DNA of 49,547 nt from Rhodobacter calidifons (GCF_011174775.1 NZ_JAANHS010000018.1:1-49547); one strand, 5' to 3'; numbered from the stretch's first letter, positions 17,694 through 26,697 are shown. Program-made: numbers and translations. The notes: a model not told the origin generated them from the sequence alone.

Positions 17694-17719
17694 TGGAAGC
17701 ACTGTGGAAGCAAGAGGGG
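17694..17719 (+). repeat. Right att-flanking repeat (candidate integrase arm site)
   Basis: The second copy of the 26-bp paired repeat: TGGAAGCA at 17694 and 17705, then AGAGGGG. It differs from the left copy at three positions and lies 68 bp right of the tRNA core. Confidence 0.55.
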
Positions 17720-17817
17720 ACGAAGTCTTTCATGTTGCTTCGAAAAATCGGGCTGCCTTTCGCCGGCAGGCCTCATCGCAGTCCTCGACGCGCCGCGGCG
17801 TAGGTGCTTTCTGACCG

Positions 17818-20800
17818 TCAGCGCGTTTCTGCCTGGATCTGCAACTCCAACTCGTGGGCTTCTGACACGCCGAGGCTGACGAGGCGGCCAAGGATCGCGT
17901 CAATCCGACTGCGCGACGGGTGAACCTGACGATACAGTGAAGGATCCTCGGCCGCCGCCGCTTCGCACCACTCAGCGATCTTTCGACCAATTCCTAGCTC
18001 ATTCCACATTGCACTGTCGCCATTCGTTACTTCGAGCCACGTCTCGACTGCGAACATGAGGAAGTCGAGATGCCGCGCGGTTGGCGCGACGTTCAAGGTG
18101 TTCATCGTACAGAGCGCGATGAAGGCTGTCGGGCCGCCCCGCATCATGGGGCGCACCGTTTCAAGAAGCGGATCAACGCGGTCAAACACGGCGGGAACTA
18201 GATAGGTTTTAGTACCGGAGAAGGAATTGTGAAGGTTCATCAGTAGCATGCCGATTGTCGGACCGGTTTCGATGTCGATCCCGAGGTCTCCTCGGCGACG
18301 GTCCCAAGACCAACGGTCCAGCGCGAGCGTCCTCGTTACGAGCCGCTGCCGCAGAGCGAGCGCGCGATCTGACGGCCGGTTCGACTCGTTGAAGTAACGG
18401 ACATCGGCGGCGTGAATGAGCGTCTCGGCCACATCGCAGAAGGACCGATCGGGCAGCTCGAGGATCGGCTGCAAGATGAACTCGAAACGACCCTGCGCGT
18501 CGTCCATCAAAGCTGACGCAGCCAACGAGTAGAACTGATGATTCCATGCGTCGGGCGTCTGATTCAGCTCGGCATCAGCGGAATAGCCATGACCGTTCAA
18601 CCGCGCAGACCAAAGCGCATAGGCATCAACAATCTCCCCATACCAGCTTGGCAGAGCGCTAGCTTCAACGTTGAGTAGACTGACCCACTTTGCGAGCTCT
18701 TGGTCGTCGACGCGAACAATGGCTTCTCTAGAACTGCGCCTGAAGGGGGCGTCATCATGCTTGATCTCGATGCGTGAACCGCTCGGTGAGAGGATCGCAA
18801 GAGGCTGACGCGAGAACGACGGCGTCTCTTCGGGGAGGTCTGGCCAGTTTGGTTCGAGCCCGCCATCGAGCCAGGCGATCTCCGCGGCAACCGCGTCGGC
18901 GTCCTGTCCCGCCTTCTCCTTCTCGTAAGTCTCTCTCGTAGACGCGTCCTCGTCATGGGGATGCCAACGCCAACGACACGAGGTGAAAGCGATACGCATC
19001 GCGGCCTTGATCAGTTGCGGGTTGATCTCGCTGATGCTCTCGCGCGCTGCGGTGATCGCAATTACGGCGGCGTGATCTTGACGACCGACCGTGCGAAGCA
19101 AGTGGTTACGGTCCGAAACAAGCTGCCTCCGCCGCCAAAGATGGATGAGGGAGCATATGCCCTGCGCTGGCCGGTGGAAGTCCAGCCGTTCGTTCGAGCC
19201 GTAGCGGTCGACCTCTTCGGCCAAAGCCGTGGCAATCACGGTCCGAACCCAGTCCTCATGCTCGTCAAGGAGGGCATCTTCGCCGTCCCGCGCAACAAGC
19301 ATGGCGGTCGAAATCAACCGCGTCGATCGTGACTTGAGGTGATCTGTATCGCTGTAGTCGGGCAGATCACCGGCAGCGTAATCGACGGCTTCTCGCGCCA
19401 GATCCGGCGAACCTTTCGCTGGATCGCTGATAGCCAGCTGAATTCTCGCCTCAATCGTGCTGGAACGCTCATGCGCCTGTCGGCGGGCCTCGAGGCGCTC
19501 GAGATGCTCGGCCTCAGCCGGTGGCGACTTGTAAGCGAAGCCGCCTTCGACCTCGACCCAGTTCGCTTGGTCGAGCATGTTGAGTGCATAGGATCCCATG
19601 AAAGCGGGATCGCCGAAGTCCGCTTCGTCGCTATATGAGCCAGTCTCATTGACTGCCTCAGCCAATAAGGCGCGCACCTTCTGCCCGGGGTCATCCTCGC
19701 TGAGGTAATAGGGGATTAGCCGCTCGAGCGAGATGGAGCGCGATTGGCGCTTCGCGAGATCGGCAAGCATGACGCGGCCTCTGGGCTCCTTCTGCAGTAT
19801 CATCGCGCCTCCAAGCCTCTCCAACGTCAAGCGGGTACGATCGTTGGCAAGCAGGTTGGGGTTAGCCACAAACGGGACGAGCGCATCGCGCGTCGCCGGC
19901 CAATGCGATAGCAGCACGTCGAGGACGATCAGCAGATAGGCGGCGCAGCTACCTTCCGGTCCGAAGATGTCCCGAAGAACCGCGTCAACATCTTCTCCCC
20001 TGTCGAGGCGCTCTTGCGACCAGGCTTCAAGCGCCATGAGACCGGATGCAGCGGAATATTCATGCGCCTGCATCGGGCGCGACCAGAAATATGTCCGCAC
20101 CCATGGAAAGAATCGAGGTTTCCCGTCGATGGAGATTGTGAAGCCGTTCGTCCCCGCCTTCTTCCGGCCCGTTTTGTGTTCGACCGCCGCGTCGACGAGT
20201 GTACGGATGAGGTCGAGCCCGACCTCGGGGTTTGCATCAAGCAAGTCGAGAAAAGGGGACTGCGCTGGCGATGCCGGCATGTAGCCGGTATCCGCAAAAC
20301 CGAACGCGCGGCCCAAGGAATCCCGCTGCGAGTGCCCTCGACGTGGCTGTTCGATCAGGCTGGCCTTGATAAGCGCCGCAAGCTCGAACGGGGCGACGCC
20401 GACCAAGACCTTGCTGAACGGCCGGATCGCCTTGACCTTGTAGTGATTGTTCTCGTCCGCTGCCGCGGTCAAATAGGCCTTCGAGTCATCTGGCGCGTGT
20501 GACGCCATAAGTAGCGCCATGGTCCGAAGGTCCTCGATCATCGTTATGCGCGACTGGCGTACTAACCGTGGCGCATCCCCGGCACCCGCGATCGTGATGT
20601 TGGTGTCACGCAAGTCGAGCTGCATCAGCCAACCGAAGAGCATCTTCGCCGTTGCCCGCCCGAGTTCGCGGACGCTCATCATTGTGAGGGACTGGACTTC
20701 AGCGAGCTTCACGATGGCAGCGATCGCTTGCATTGGAATTTCGCTGGCATTCACAGTGCACCACATGAGAACCGTGGGCGCCGATAGGGTCGTGGCGATG

Positions 20801-22947
20801 CGCAAGGAGCCCGGTGCCTCGACAGGAAGCTCAACGCCCTTCGCGGCGATCTGCTTGAAGGCGGATGCGGCCGAAATCGTTTCGGTCGCGACGATGGCGG
20901 TACAGATCTCGACGAGCAGCGCGCCCCCGTCGGCAAGCAATGCCGCGCGGCCGCGGTTCAAGAGCTGCGACGACAGCTCGGATCGCACGATCGCCATGAG
21001 CGCTTGGCGACGCCATGCATCATGGGCGCCTGGTCGCGAGAGGGCCCCAAGGAGGGCCGTCCAGTTCGAGCCATCCGGTCCCTTTTCGAGTGCGAAGCGA
21101 CCGGCAAACTCGATGCCACGCGCCACCCGTGGCGAAGGTGGCACCGAAAGATCGACGCTGTCGAGCAGCGTGATGTCTTCATTGAGGCGCGCGCCGATCG
21201 CCCAGTCGCGCAGCACGTCATGATAGAAGCTGAGACGGTCGCGCCTCGGTTCGGACAGCGTCAGGCGACGCAGTAGATGAGCTCGTGCCGGTGTGTCCGT
21301 CGACGCCTCGACTAGGTCCTGTCCTGCCAGTGCCGCTTCTGCTAACTCGGCCAAGAGCCGTTGCGACGGGCGGACATCATCTGGCTTTGCGCCGTCGGCA
21401 CTCTTCCACCAACGGTCGGCGAGTGCCGCTTCAGTTCGAATGTCGGCCGAGCTCGGGACCTTTAGCAATTGGGCCAACCGATAGAGATTGCGCGCAATGC
21501 TCGCAGCCGGATGATCCCGTGACAGCAGTGTGCGGAGTTCCGGGGCGGCAGTGCTCAGAGCTTCAACCTCGTCGTCGTTCAGCTCGTCTACGACCACTTG
21601 GCAAGGCGTACCCAACTTCGCGAGCGCGTCTTGGGCGACCCAGTCAGTGTCTTCGACGCCGACATCGGGCCGCCTGGACACGACTACTGAGAAGCTTGGG
21701 ACATCCGCAATCTCGCGCAGCAAGTCATTCACTGTGCGGCGGCGCTCGACGGACGTGAACATCTCGAGGCCGTCAATGAACAAGACCCCGCCACCTCCGG
21801 CCGCCAGGTCCCACAGGAAATTCTTGGCGGTCCCACGCATATCGAGACGTTGCGCAAGCGCTGACCATCCCCCGTCTGGCGTGCCTACGGGATCAAGGAC
21901 GATGACATGGCCCTCGCGGCCTATCCGCTCCGCAAGATGTCTCAAGACCGACGATTTGCCCACGCCTGGTTTGCCGGTGATCTCGATGAAGCGATGCTTG
22001 TTGCGCGCTGTCTCAAGATCAGCAAACGCACCGAGGCGGGGGAGATTGACGCCGCCAACTTTGGTCCCGATCTCCGAAAGCGCATGGCGCGACATTTCCG
22101 CCAGTTTGGCACGGGAGAGCGCGAAATTCTGACCGCCTGCGAGGTGGAAGCCGCGCGAAGTCAGTCTCTCGATGAGCGCTTGGCGCGTGATCGAGCCTCC
22201 CGCCTTACCCGTCTCGATGACGATTTCGATGAGATTGCTCCAAAGTGCCTCGGCACGTGTCGCATCGTCCGGCGCGAGGACCTGACGGGCCAGTGTCAGG
22301 GCATGGGCCTTCGCCTCCGGTGCAGCAGACTCGAAATCGAACTCGAGGATCATGAACCTGCGGATTATGGCCCAGACGGCTTCGTCCTCGTCCGCCACTC
22401 CGTAAGCCACAAGATTGCTGCGGAACGCTTTGGCGAAACTGCGCATCTCCTCGCTGGCGACACCTGGGAGGGCTAACCGAGCGAAAAATTGAACGCCGCT
22501 TTCCGCTCTATGCGCCCATTCGAGCATGTCCTGATAGGGGCCAGAGATAGAATAGCTGGTTCGCTGGGTCGCAACCGCCAGTAAATGGCGGTCCGTTGGC
22601 TTCTGAGCGGGATTGCTGCGCACGATCTGTTCGCAGACGCCCTTAAAGATAGGGTCTTTGGGCGAAAAGCGGATTGTGCGTTTCGACTGGATCTCGAGAA
22701 GCGCAGTGCCTTTGTCCGAAACACCGTGCACGATTAGGTCATCGAGGGCATAGCCTTCATTCTCGCCCTGAAGCTGCACCCGCTCGATCCTGGCATTGGG
22801 GAGGCCGCGCGCGTCGCTGCCAGCGAGCATCTGGAGGAGATAATAGGCGCCAAGCTGGCCCTCAATATAGGTGCCGGCACCCCCGCGCCCGACCGGACTG
22901 GAGCCGCTCTGTTCTGCCTTCACATCTTTCTTGGGAGCTTGGCTCAT
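17818..22947 (-). CDS. Avs-like nuclease-STAND NTPase (phage sensor), 1709 aa
   Basis: Residue numbers here count from a possible TTG start at 22956; the ATG at 22947 (MSQAPKKDV) is preferred because it overlaps the preceding stop (TAATG). The N-terminus has a PD-(D/E)XK/Cap4-like nuclease core: DD at 72-73 (LDDLIVHG) and E88-Q90-K92 (LLEIQSK). A STAND-type ATPase follows: Walker A GKPGVGKSS (328-336), Walker B VLFIDG (391-396), then VVVSRRP. The remaining 1200 residues are helical repeats, as in the target-sensing part of Avs proteins. Avs enzymes recognise phage terminase or portal and then activate a nuclease; the same is inferred here. It lies in an operon with an XRE/ImmA pair. The base composition is lower in GC than the phage genes. 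Confidence 0.78.
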   Translation of the reverse strand: MSQAPKKDVKAEQSGSSPVGRGGAGTYIEGQLGAYYLLQMLAGSDARGLPNARIERVQLQGENEGYALDDLIVHGVSDKGTALLEIQSKRTIRFSPKDPIFKGVCEQIVRSNPAQKPTDRHLLAVATQRTSYSISGPYQDMLEWAHRAESGVQFFARLALPGVASEEMRSFAKAFRSNLVAYGVADEDEAVWAIIRRFMILEFDFESAAPEAKAHALTLARQVLAPDDATRAEALWSNLIEIVIETGKAGGSITRQALIERLTSRGFHLAGGQNFALSRAKLAEMSRHALSEIGTKVGGVNLPRLGAFADLETARNKHRFIEITGKPGVGKSSVLRHLAERIGREGHVIVLDPVGTPDGGWSALAQRLDMRGTAKNFLWDLAAGGGGVLFIDGLEMFTSVERRRTVNDLLREIADVPSFSVVVSRRPDVGVEDTDWVAQDALAKLGTPCQVVVDELNDDEVEALSTAAPELRTLLSRDHPAASIARNLYRLAQLLKVPSSADIRTEAALADRWWKSADGAKPDDVRPSQRLLAELAEAALAGQDLVEASTDTPARAHLLRRLTLSEPRRDRLSFYHDVLRDWAIGARLNEDITLLDSVDLSVPPSPRVARGIEFAGRFALEKGPDGSNWTALLGALSRPGAHDAWRRQALMAIVRSELSSQLLNRGRAALLADGGALLVEICTAIVATETISAASAFKQIAAKGVELPVEAPGSLRIATTLSAPTVLMWCTVNASEIPMQAIAAIVKLAEVQSLTMMSVRELGRATAKMLFGWLMQLDLRDTNITIAGAGDAPRLVRQSRITMIEDLRTMALLMASHAPDDSKAYLTAAADENNHYKVKAIRPFSKVLVGVAPFELAALIKASLIEQPRRGHSQRDSLGRAFGFADTGYMPASPAQSPFLDLLDANPEVGLDLIRTLVDAAVEHKTGRKKAGTNGFTISIDGKPRFFPWVRTYFWSRPMQAHEYSAASGLMALEAWSQERLDRGEDVDAVLRDIFGPEGSCAAYLLIVLDVLLSHWPATRDALVPFVANPNLLANDRTRLTLERLGGAMILQKEPRGRVMLADLAKRQSRSISLERLIPYYLSEDDPGQKVRALLAEAVNETGSYSDEADFGDPAFMGSYALNMLDQANWVEVEGGFAYKSPPAEAEHLERLEARRQAHERSSTIEARIQLAISDPAKGSPDLAREAVDYAAGDLPDYSDTDHLKSRSTRLISTAMLVARDGEDALLDEHEDWVRTVIATALAEEVDRYGSNERLDFHRPAQGICSLIHLWRRRQLVSDRNHLLRTVGRQDHAAVIAITAARESISEINPQLIKAAMRIAFTSCRWRWHPHDEDASTRETYEKEKAGQDADAVAAEIAWLDGGLEPNWPDLPEETPSFSRQPLAILSPSGSRIEIKHDDAPFRRSSREAIVRVDDQELAKWVSLLNVEASALPSWYGEIVDAYALWSARLNGHGYSADAELNQTPDAWNHQFYSLAASALMDDAQGRFEFILQPILELPDRSFCDVAETLIHAADVRYFNESNRPSDRALALRQRLVTRTLALDRWSWDRRRGDLGIDIETGPTIGMLLMNLHNSFSGTKTYLVPAVFDRVDPLLETVRPMMRGGPTAFIALCTMNTLNVAPTARHLDFLMFAVETWLEVTNGDSAMWNELGIGRKIAEWCEAAAAEDPSLYRQVHPSRSRIDAILGRLVSLGVSEAHELELQIQAETR

Positions 22948-23084
22948 TACCCGCAACCGTCTCCACAGCTCTCCTGTCGTCCGTTCACGACCAAGTCGGC
23001 ATGCAGCGACATCGCGATCTCGGCTGCGCCGACGTCCGCACCGAGTCGGCGGCCTTTCTTGCGGCGTTTGATGACGTGGCTCAT
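22947..23084 (-). CDS. Small basic protein (45 aa) linking ImmA and the STAND gene
   Basis: The sequence starts MSHVIKRRKKGRRLG and ends with a Cys-Gly tail (ESCGDGCG). The ImmA stop overlaps an ATG (23087) in a TGATG, with a second ATG at 23084 that is better spaced from GGGAGG; its own TAA overlaps the ATG of the STAND gene in TAATG. These exact overlaps at both ends strongly suggest a translated, coupled gene. There is no family I recognise. A lysine/arginine-rich N-terminus could bind nucleic acid or be a protease-sensitive regulator. The function is unknown. Confidence 0.62.
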   Translation of the reverse strand: MSHVIKRRKKGRRLGADVGAAEIAMSLHADLVVNGRQESCGDGCG

Positions 23085-23086
23085 CA

Positions 23087-24022
23087 TCAGCCTCCCGCTT
23101 TCCCCGCCATGAACCTTTCGAACGTATCCTCTGTTGGCTCTTCCTCGAGTTCGGCTGCTTCCCAACGCGACGGCGCCCGGTCGGGATAGATCAGCAAGGA
23201 GATGGTCATCTCGTTGCTGGGCGAAAACACCATCATCTCATTAACGGATTCGTTCCCTAGCCAAACGCCGGGTTCGTGACGCTCACCATGTCGGCCGGTG
23301 TCTGCATCCACCTCCCGCGCTGCCAGTGAGCGTGCAGGAAGCTCGATCACAGTTTGCCGCGCGGCGTAGAAGATCCCGGATCTGAGCAAGGGCTGGCTCG
23401 ACCAGGCCCAGTCGATGAAACCCTCCTTTCCGACGACGATCATGGCGCGCTTGTCGGTGACGGTCAGCCATTTCAGGATCGCCGCGGTCAGTGAGACGGC
23501 ATAGCGATCGGCCAACTCGGTCATCATATCGATGTCGATGGCGCGTCCCCTGATCTGCGCCCGGAAATCGTCGAGCGGCATCAGGAGATAGGAGGCGAAG
23601 GTGTTCGCCTCCGCCTCGATCCTGTTCCGGGCACCATCCCAATCGGCCATGTTCCGGTTGGTGCATTGGAGCCCGCCGGGATAATCTCGCCGATGCAGGA
23701 GGTAGTGGCCCAGCTCGTGAGCGAGCGTGAAGTTGCGCCGCCCGGCGGACCGGATGGACCCGTTGTAGATGATGCCCCATTCGCCAGAGCCGTTTGGGTG
23801 CGGCATGAGCATGCCCTCGACGCCCTTGGACAGGTTCAGGCCGCCGACCATCGCGATCGGCGCATCCGGAAAGACCTGTCGCGAGAAATCCTGCGCCAAC
23901 GCCGCCACGTCCACCGGAAACCGCGGCAGGCGATGTGCTGCCTGATGGAGCGACAGGATCTGCGTCAGGCGGATTGCCCAACCCTGCGGCGTCGTGGGCA
24001 AGCTCAATCCTTCTTCCCCCAC
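23087..24022 (-). CDS. ImmA/IrrE-family zinc metallopeptidase
   Basis: A 311-aa protein with the zinc site HELGH at 102-106 (FTLAHELGHYLLHR) and the third ligand probably E138 in EAEANTFASYLLMP, the signature of ImmA/IrrE proteases. In ICEBs1 and in Deinococcus such enzymes cut a partner HTH repressor to relieve repression. The gene directly follows the XRE regulator and overlaps its 3' end, so the pair is probably a repressor/anti-repressor switch. The GTG at 24022 has no good ribosome site; a TTG at 24001, following AAGGA, is an alternative start. The C-terminal 150 residues, including a motif-rich ALTAAILKWLTVTD helix, have no assigned role. Confidence 0.88.
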   Translation of the reverse strand: MGEEGLSLPTTPQGWAIRLTQILSLHQAAHRLPRFPVDVAALAQDFSRQVFPDAPIAMVGGLNLSKGVEGMLMPHPNGSGEWGIIYNGSIRSAGRRNFTLAHELGHYLLHRRDYPGGLQCTNRNMADWDGARNRIEAEANTFASYLLMPLDDFRAQIRGRAIDIDMMTELADRYAVSLTAAILKWLTVTDKRAMIVVGKEGFIDWAWSSQPLLRSGIFYAARQTVIELPARSLAAREVDADTGRHGERHEPGVWLGNESVNEMMVFSPSNEMTISLLIYPDRAPSRWEAAELEEEPTEDTFERFMAGKAGG

Positions 24023-24324
24023 ATGTCGATCATCTGCTGGATCTTCTCCTGATCCTCCGGCTTCAGCTTGCTGAACTTCCGAAAAAACGCCTCCTTCAGA
24101 ACCTCATGACCAGGCTCCGCGGTGTCGTCGAGCAGATAGTCTGTGGTGACTTCCAGAGCCTGGGCGATGCGCGTCAGCTTTTCGCCGGAGGGCTTGCGGG
24201 TGTCGCGGTTCTCCAGTTCCCAGATGTAGCTCTTGCTCGAGTCGGTGAGCTCGGCGAGCTTGTCGAGCGAATATCCCTTCTCCTGGCGGTGGCGCTTGAT
24301 CTTTGCGCCGAGGGACGTGGTCAT
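24004..24324 (-). CDS. XRE-family HTH repressor
   Basis: A 106-aa protein with a Cro/CI-type helix-turn-helix at about 5-60 (IKRHRQEKGYSLDKLAELTDSS as helices 1-3; the recognition helix is near SKSYIWELE). The C-terminal 45 residues are charged and end MWGKKD, and may be the segment targeted by the adjoining ImmA protease. The ATG at 24324 is chosen; longer upstream reading is a shadow of the opposite-strand gene. It is divergent from the gene at 24490 across 165 bp with clear operator-like inverted repeats. It could be the prophage repressor, the regulator of the STAND operon, or both. Confidence 0.88.
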   Translation of the reverse strand: MTTSLGAKIKRHRQEKGYSLDKLAELTDSSKSYIWELENRDTRKPSGEKLTRIAQALEVTTDYLLDDTAEPGHEVLKEAFFRKFSKLKPEDQEKIQQMIDMWGKKD

Positions 24325-24358
24325 CGAGTCATCCTTGATTCCTTGGTGCTGGCGGCGT

Positions 24359-24425
24359 GTTCGGTATGCTGAACGATTTCGTGCCGCGCAAGTAGACACG
24401 ATGGCTTGTTCGATAGATATCGAAC
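24359..24425. promoter_or_regulatory. Divergent operator region with two inverted repeats
   Basis: At 24408-24425 there is a perfect repeat GTTCGATA-GA-TATCGAAC. At 24359-24374 there is an imperfect version (GTTCGGTA/TGCTGAAC, 6 of 8 pairs). Both share GTTCG...GAAC ends and lie about 50 bp apart, centre to centre, between the XRE start (24324) and the rightward gene (24490). This is the classic arrangement for an XRE repressor that controls both directions. Binding is inferred. Confidence 0.65.
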
Positions 24426-24489
24426 GCCAGCGTATCGCTGCGCTGATTCCCTCATCCTCCTCCTCCTCCCCGGCACGAAAGGGCCCCCG

Positions 24490-25713
24490 ATGACCGCCAT
24501 TACCGCATTCCTCCGCAAGACCCCGATCTCCCGCCTGAAGGACTACTTCACGGCCGGTGGGTTCACCTCGCTTCCGCCGATCGACTGGGCCAAGCCCGAG
24601 CCAGACGTGGTCGAGCCGTTGGTCAAGGCCGTGGACGGCATGTCCGAAGGCGAAAAGCAGCGCGTCATTCTCGACGCCGGCCGTGTCGCGGCGCTCGCCG
24701 ATGAACCGGGTCAGAACGCGCTGCAGAACGTCGTGCAGGACCGTGCGTTCTTCGACACTCTCGAAGGCGCCAACAACCGCTCGCTCTGGGTGTTCCTCAA
24801 GGAGCCGGATCGCTTCCGCCTGGCGGAAGAGGTCCGCTACAACGACGAACGGCGCCGGGGGCGCTCGTGGAACGGCTTCGAGGTCGAGAAGGACTGCACC
24901 GTCCGCCGCGATCCGATCTCCGTTGCAGCCTTTACCAAGGCCATCCGCGACCGCTTCGAGACCCCGCATGTCCATGTCGATATCTTCGACCGGCATCGCA
25001 TCATCCTCGATGACCAGGAATGCGATCTGGTGCAGATCGCAGTTTATCGCGAGGGGCGGCCGGAGGACATGCTGGGCTTCGATGCAAACAGCACGCTGTC
25101 GCGGCGCATCGTGAAGCCGGTGTTCGAGGCGGCCCTGACGTATGAGGCCGAAACCGGCGTCATCGAGGTCGTCGCCAACACGCTGGAAGACAGGAAGGAC
25201 CTGACCGCGTACATGGCGCGGGATCTGCTCGGGATCGACTTCAAGGAGAAGCCCATCCCCCTGCGGGAATACGACCTGAGCATGCTCCTGAAGCCCTTCG
25301 ATTTCCCGACCGATCCCGAGGACGGGATCATGGGGGTCACCGTGAAGGAGCTGCGCTTCATGGAGTTGGGGGAGCGCGGCGAGCGGATCACGCTCGAGTC
25401 CATGTCGGGCGCCGAGCGGACGATCTGGGAGATGGCCGAGAAGCGGATCGGCCTCGACATCGGTGGCACGGGGCATTTGATGCCGGTCGCGACCGAGGCG
25501 CCGGATTGGGTCATCACGCGCGCCCGGTTCACCATCAAGTTCCATCCCGGACCCGAAGGTGGCCGCGGGAAATCCCTGACGCTCACTGTCACGATGCCCC
25601 ATGGCTGCAACCTCAAGGACATGACCCCGCATGAGCGCCTGATCGGCGAGAAGTATCTGCGGCGCTGGGGGATCCTGACCGACACCGCCGACATCGGTGA
25701 TCTCGTTGACTAA
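24490..25713 (+). CDS. Unrecognised 407-aa protein, divergent from XRE/ImmA/STAND operon
   Basis: I do not recognise the family. The protein starts MTAITAFLRKTPISRL after a GAAAGG ribosome site and is soluble, acidic and mixed alpha/beta, with no transmembrane segment or Walker motif. Segments such as RSWNGFEVEKDCTV and HVHVDIFDRHRIILDD look like beta-rich binding folds. It forms an operon with the next gene, which overlaps it by 17 nt, and the pair ends in a strong terminator at 26667. The shared operator region with the XRE repressor suggests it is induced when the repressor is removed, so it may be a partner of the STAND module or an early lysogeny-control protein. Confidence 0.72.
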   Translation: MTAITAFLRKTPISRLKDYFTAGGFTSLPPIDWAKPEPDVVEPLVKAVDGMSEGEKQRVILDAGRVAALADEPGQNALQNVVQDRAFFDTLEGANNRSLWVFLKEPDRFRLAEEVRYNDERRRGRSWNGFEVEKDCTVRRDPISVAAFTKAIRDRFETPHVHVDIFDRHRIILDDQECDLVQIAVYREGRPEDMLGFDANSTLSRRIVKPVFEAALTYEAETGVIEVVANTLEDRKDLTAYMARDLLGIDFKEKPIPLREYDLSMLLKPFDFPTDPEDGIMGVTVKELRFMELGERGERITLESMSGAERTIWEMAEKRIGLDIGGTGHLMPVATEAPDWVITRARFTIKFHPGPEGGRGKSLTLTVTMPHGCNLKDMTPHERLIGEKYLRRWGILTDTADIGDLVD

Positions 25714-26644
25714 GACGGCTGTCGATCTGCTGCTCCAGGCGATGGAAACCCGCGCCGGCAAGGTGCAGGTGGCGACGCTTAGGCAGGTGGCGCCTCAGGC
25801 AGCGGACAAGCTGCTCGAGGCCAGGCTGCTGGTGGCGACCGGGCGCATCCCGGTCGTCGCCGCCATGGATGCCTATGAGGACGAGCCCATTCCGGCGGAG
25901 TGGTGCCCGGAGCGCGGGCAGTACGGTTATCGCGACAGCGTCGGTCGTTGGATCACCGTCGAGGCGGCGGAGATCGCTGCCTGTGCCGTCGACTATCCGC
26001 TGGTTTTGGCGAAGATGCTGGTGGCCTTCGAGCGTGCCGGGCCATCGCGTCCGAACCCTTTGATCGACGGATTCGTCTGGGACGTCGGAACCATCAGGCT
26101 GACGGGCGCGAAGTCGCCGGTGCCGGTCTGGTTCGCGCGCCGTCTTGCTGATCCAGCCGTCTGGACCAAACTCGGTTCACTCCTCGAGCGCAGGCCGCCT
26201 GAAGAGGTCCGGGTCATCCTGACGTCGACCACGGGCGATCGCATCCCGGTCACCAACCACAAGCGCAACATCTTCATGAGTGTGACTGACGTGCTCCGCG
26301 CACCGGGCAAGCTCGCGATCTCACCGCAGGTCTTGGGCGCGCGCATCTTCCCGGGGCAGCGTCAGCGCCGATTCCCGATCGAGCATTCGGAGGATTGCGG
26401 GATCGTCTGGTTTCACGACAAGGAATACCGGTTCCGGGGTCCGAAGCATCGGCAGATCCTCTCGATGCTCTTCGAAGCCTACTGGGCAGGCAAACCTGTA
26501 TTGCGCACCTCCGAGGTCTTGCAAGGCGGAGACCATGTGCATCGCGATACCAAGGTGACGACCCTCGGCCGCGCCTTCAGCGGCCGAAGCGACTGGCGCG
26601 ACTTCATCCGCGAAGCTGAGGGCAATTGCTGGATCGAAGTCTGA
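25697..26644 (+). CDS. Unrecognised 315-aa protein with a possible winged-helix C-terminus
   Basis: It starts at GTG 25697 (a TTG at 25706 is also possible), overlapping the end of the previous gene. The N-terminal half has no known domain. The last 90 residues (IVWFHDKEYRFRGPKHRQIL, a short helix, then KVTTLGRAFSGRSDWRDFI) resemble the OmpR-type winged helix in layout, so DNA binding is plausible. It is followed after 22 bp by a perfect Rho-independent terminator, so the two genes are a self-contained unit between the immunity region and the replication module. The function is unknown. Confidence 0.7.
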   Translation: MISLTKTAVDLLLQAMETRAGKVQVATLRQVAPQAADKLLEARLLVATGRIPVVAAMDAYEDEPIPAEWCPERGQYGYRDSVGRWITVEAAEIAACAVDYPLVLAKMLVAFERAGPSRPNPLIDGFVWDVGTIRLTGAKSPVPVWFARRLADPAVWTKLGSLLERRPPEEVRVILTSTTGDRIPVTNHKRNIFMSVTDVLRAPGKLAISPQVLGARIFPGQRQRRFPIEHSEDCGIVWFHDKEYRFRGPKHRQILSMLFEAYWAGKPVLRTSEVLQGGDHVHRDTKVTTLGRAFSGRSDWRDFIREAEGNCWIEV

Positions 26645-26666
26645 GAGTCCCCCGTTCAAGCTGACC

Positions 26667-26697
26667 AAGGCCGCCCACGAGGCGGCCTTTTCCGTTT
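26667..26697 (+). terminator. Rho-independent terminator of the 24490-26644 operon
   Basis: AAGGCCGCC-CACGA-GGCGGCCTT gives a perfect 9-bp stem, followed by TTCCGTTTT. It marks the end of the two-gene unit and the boundary before the replication module. The A-rich start of the stem also allows use in the opposite direction. Confidence 0.88.

Noticed and set aside
24325-25761. Long N-terminal extension of the XRE protein
   Set aside because: The extension is antisense to the gene at 24490 and would bury the divergent promoter and operator; the ATG at 24324 gives a normal HTH protein.
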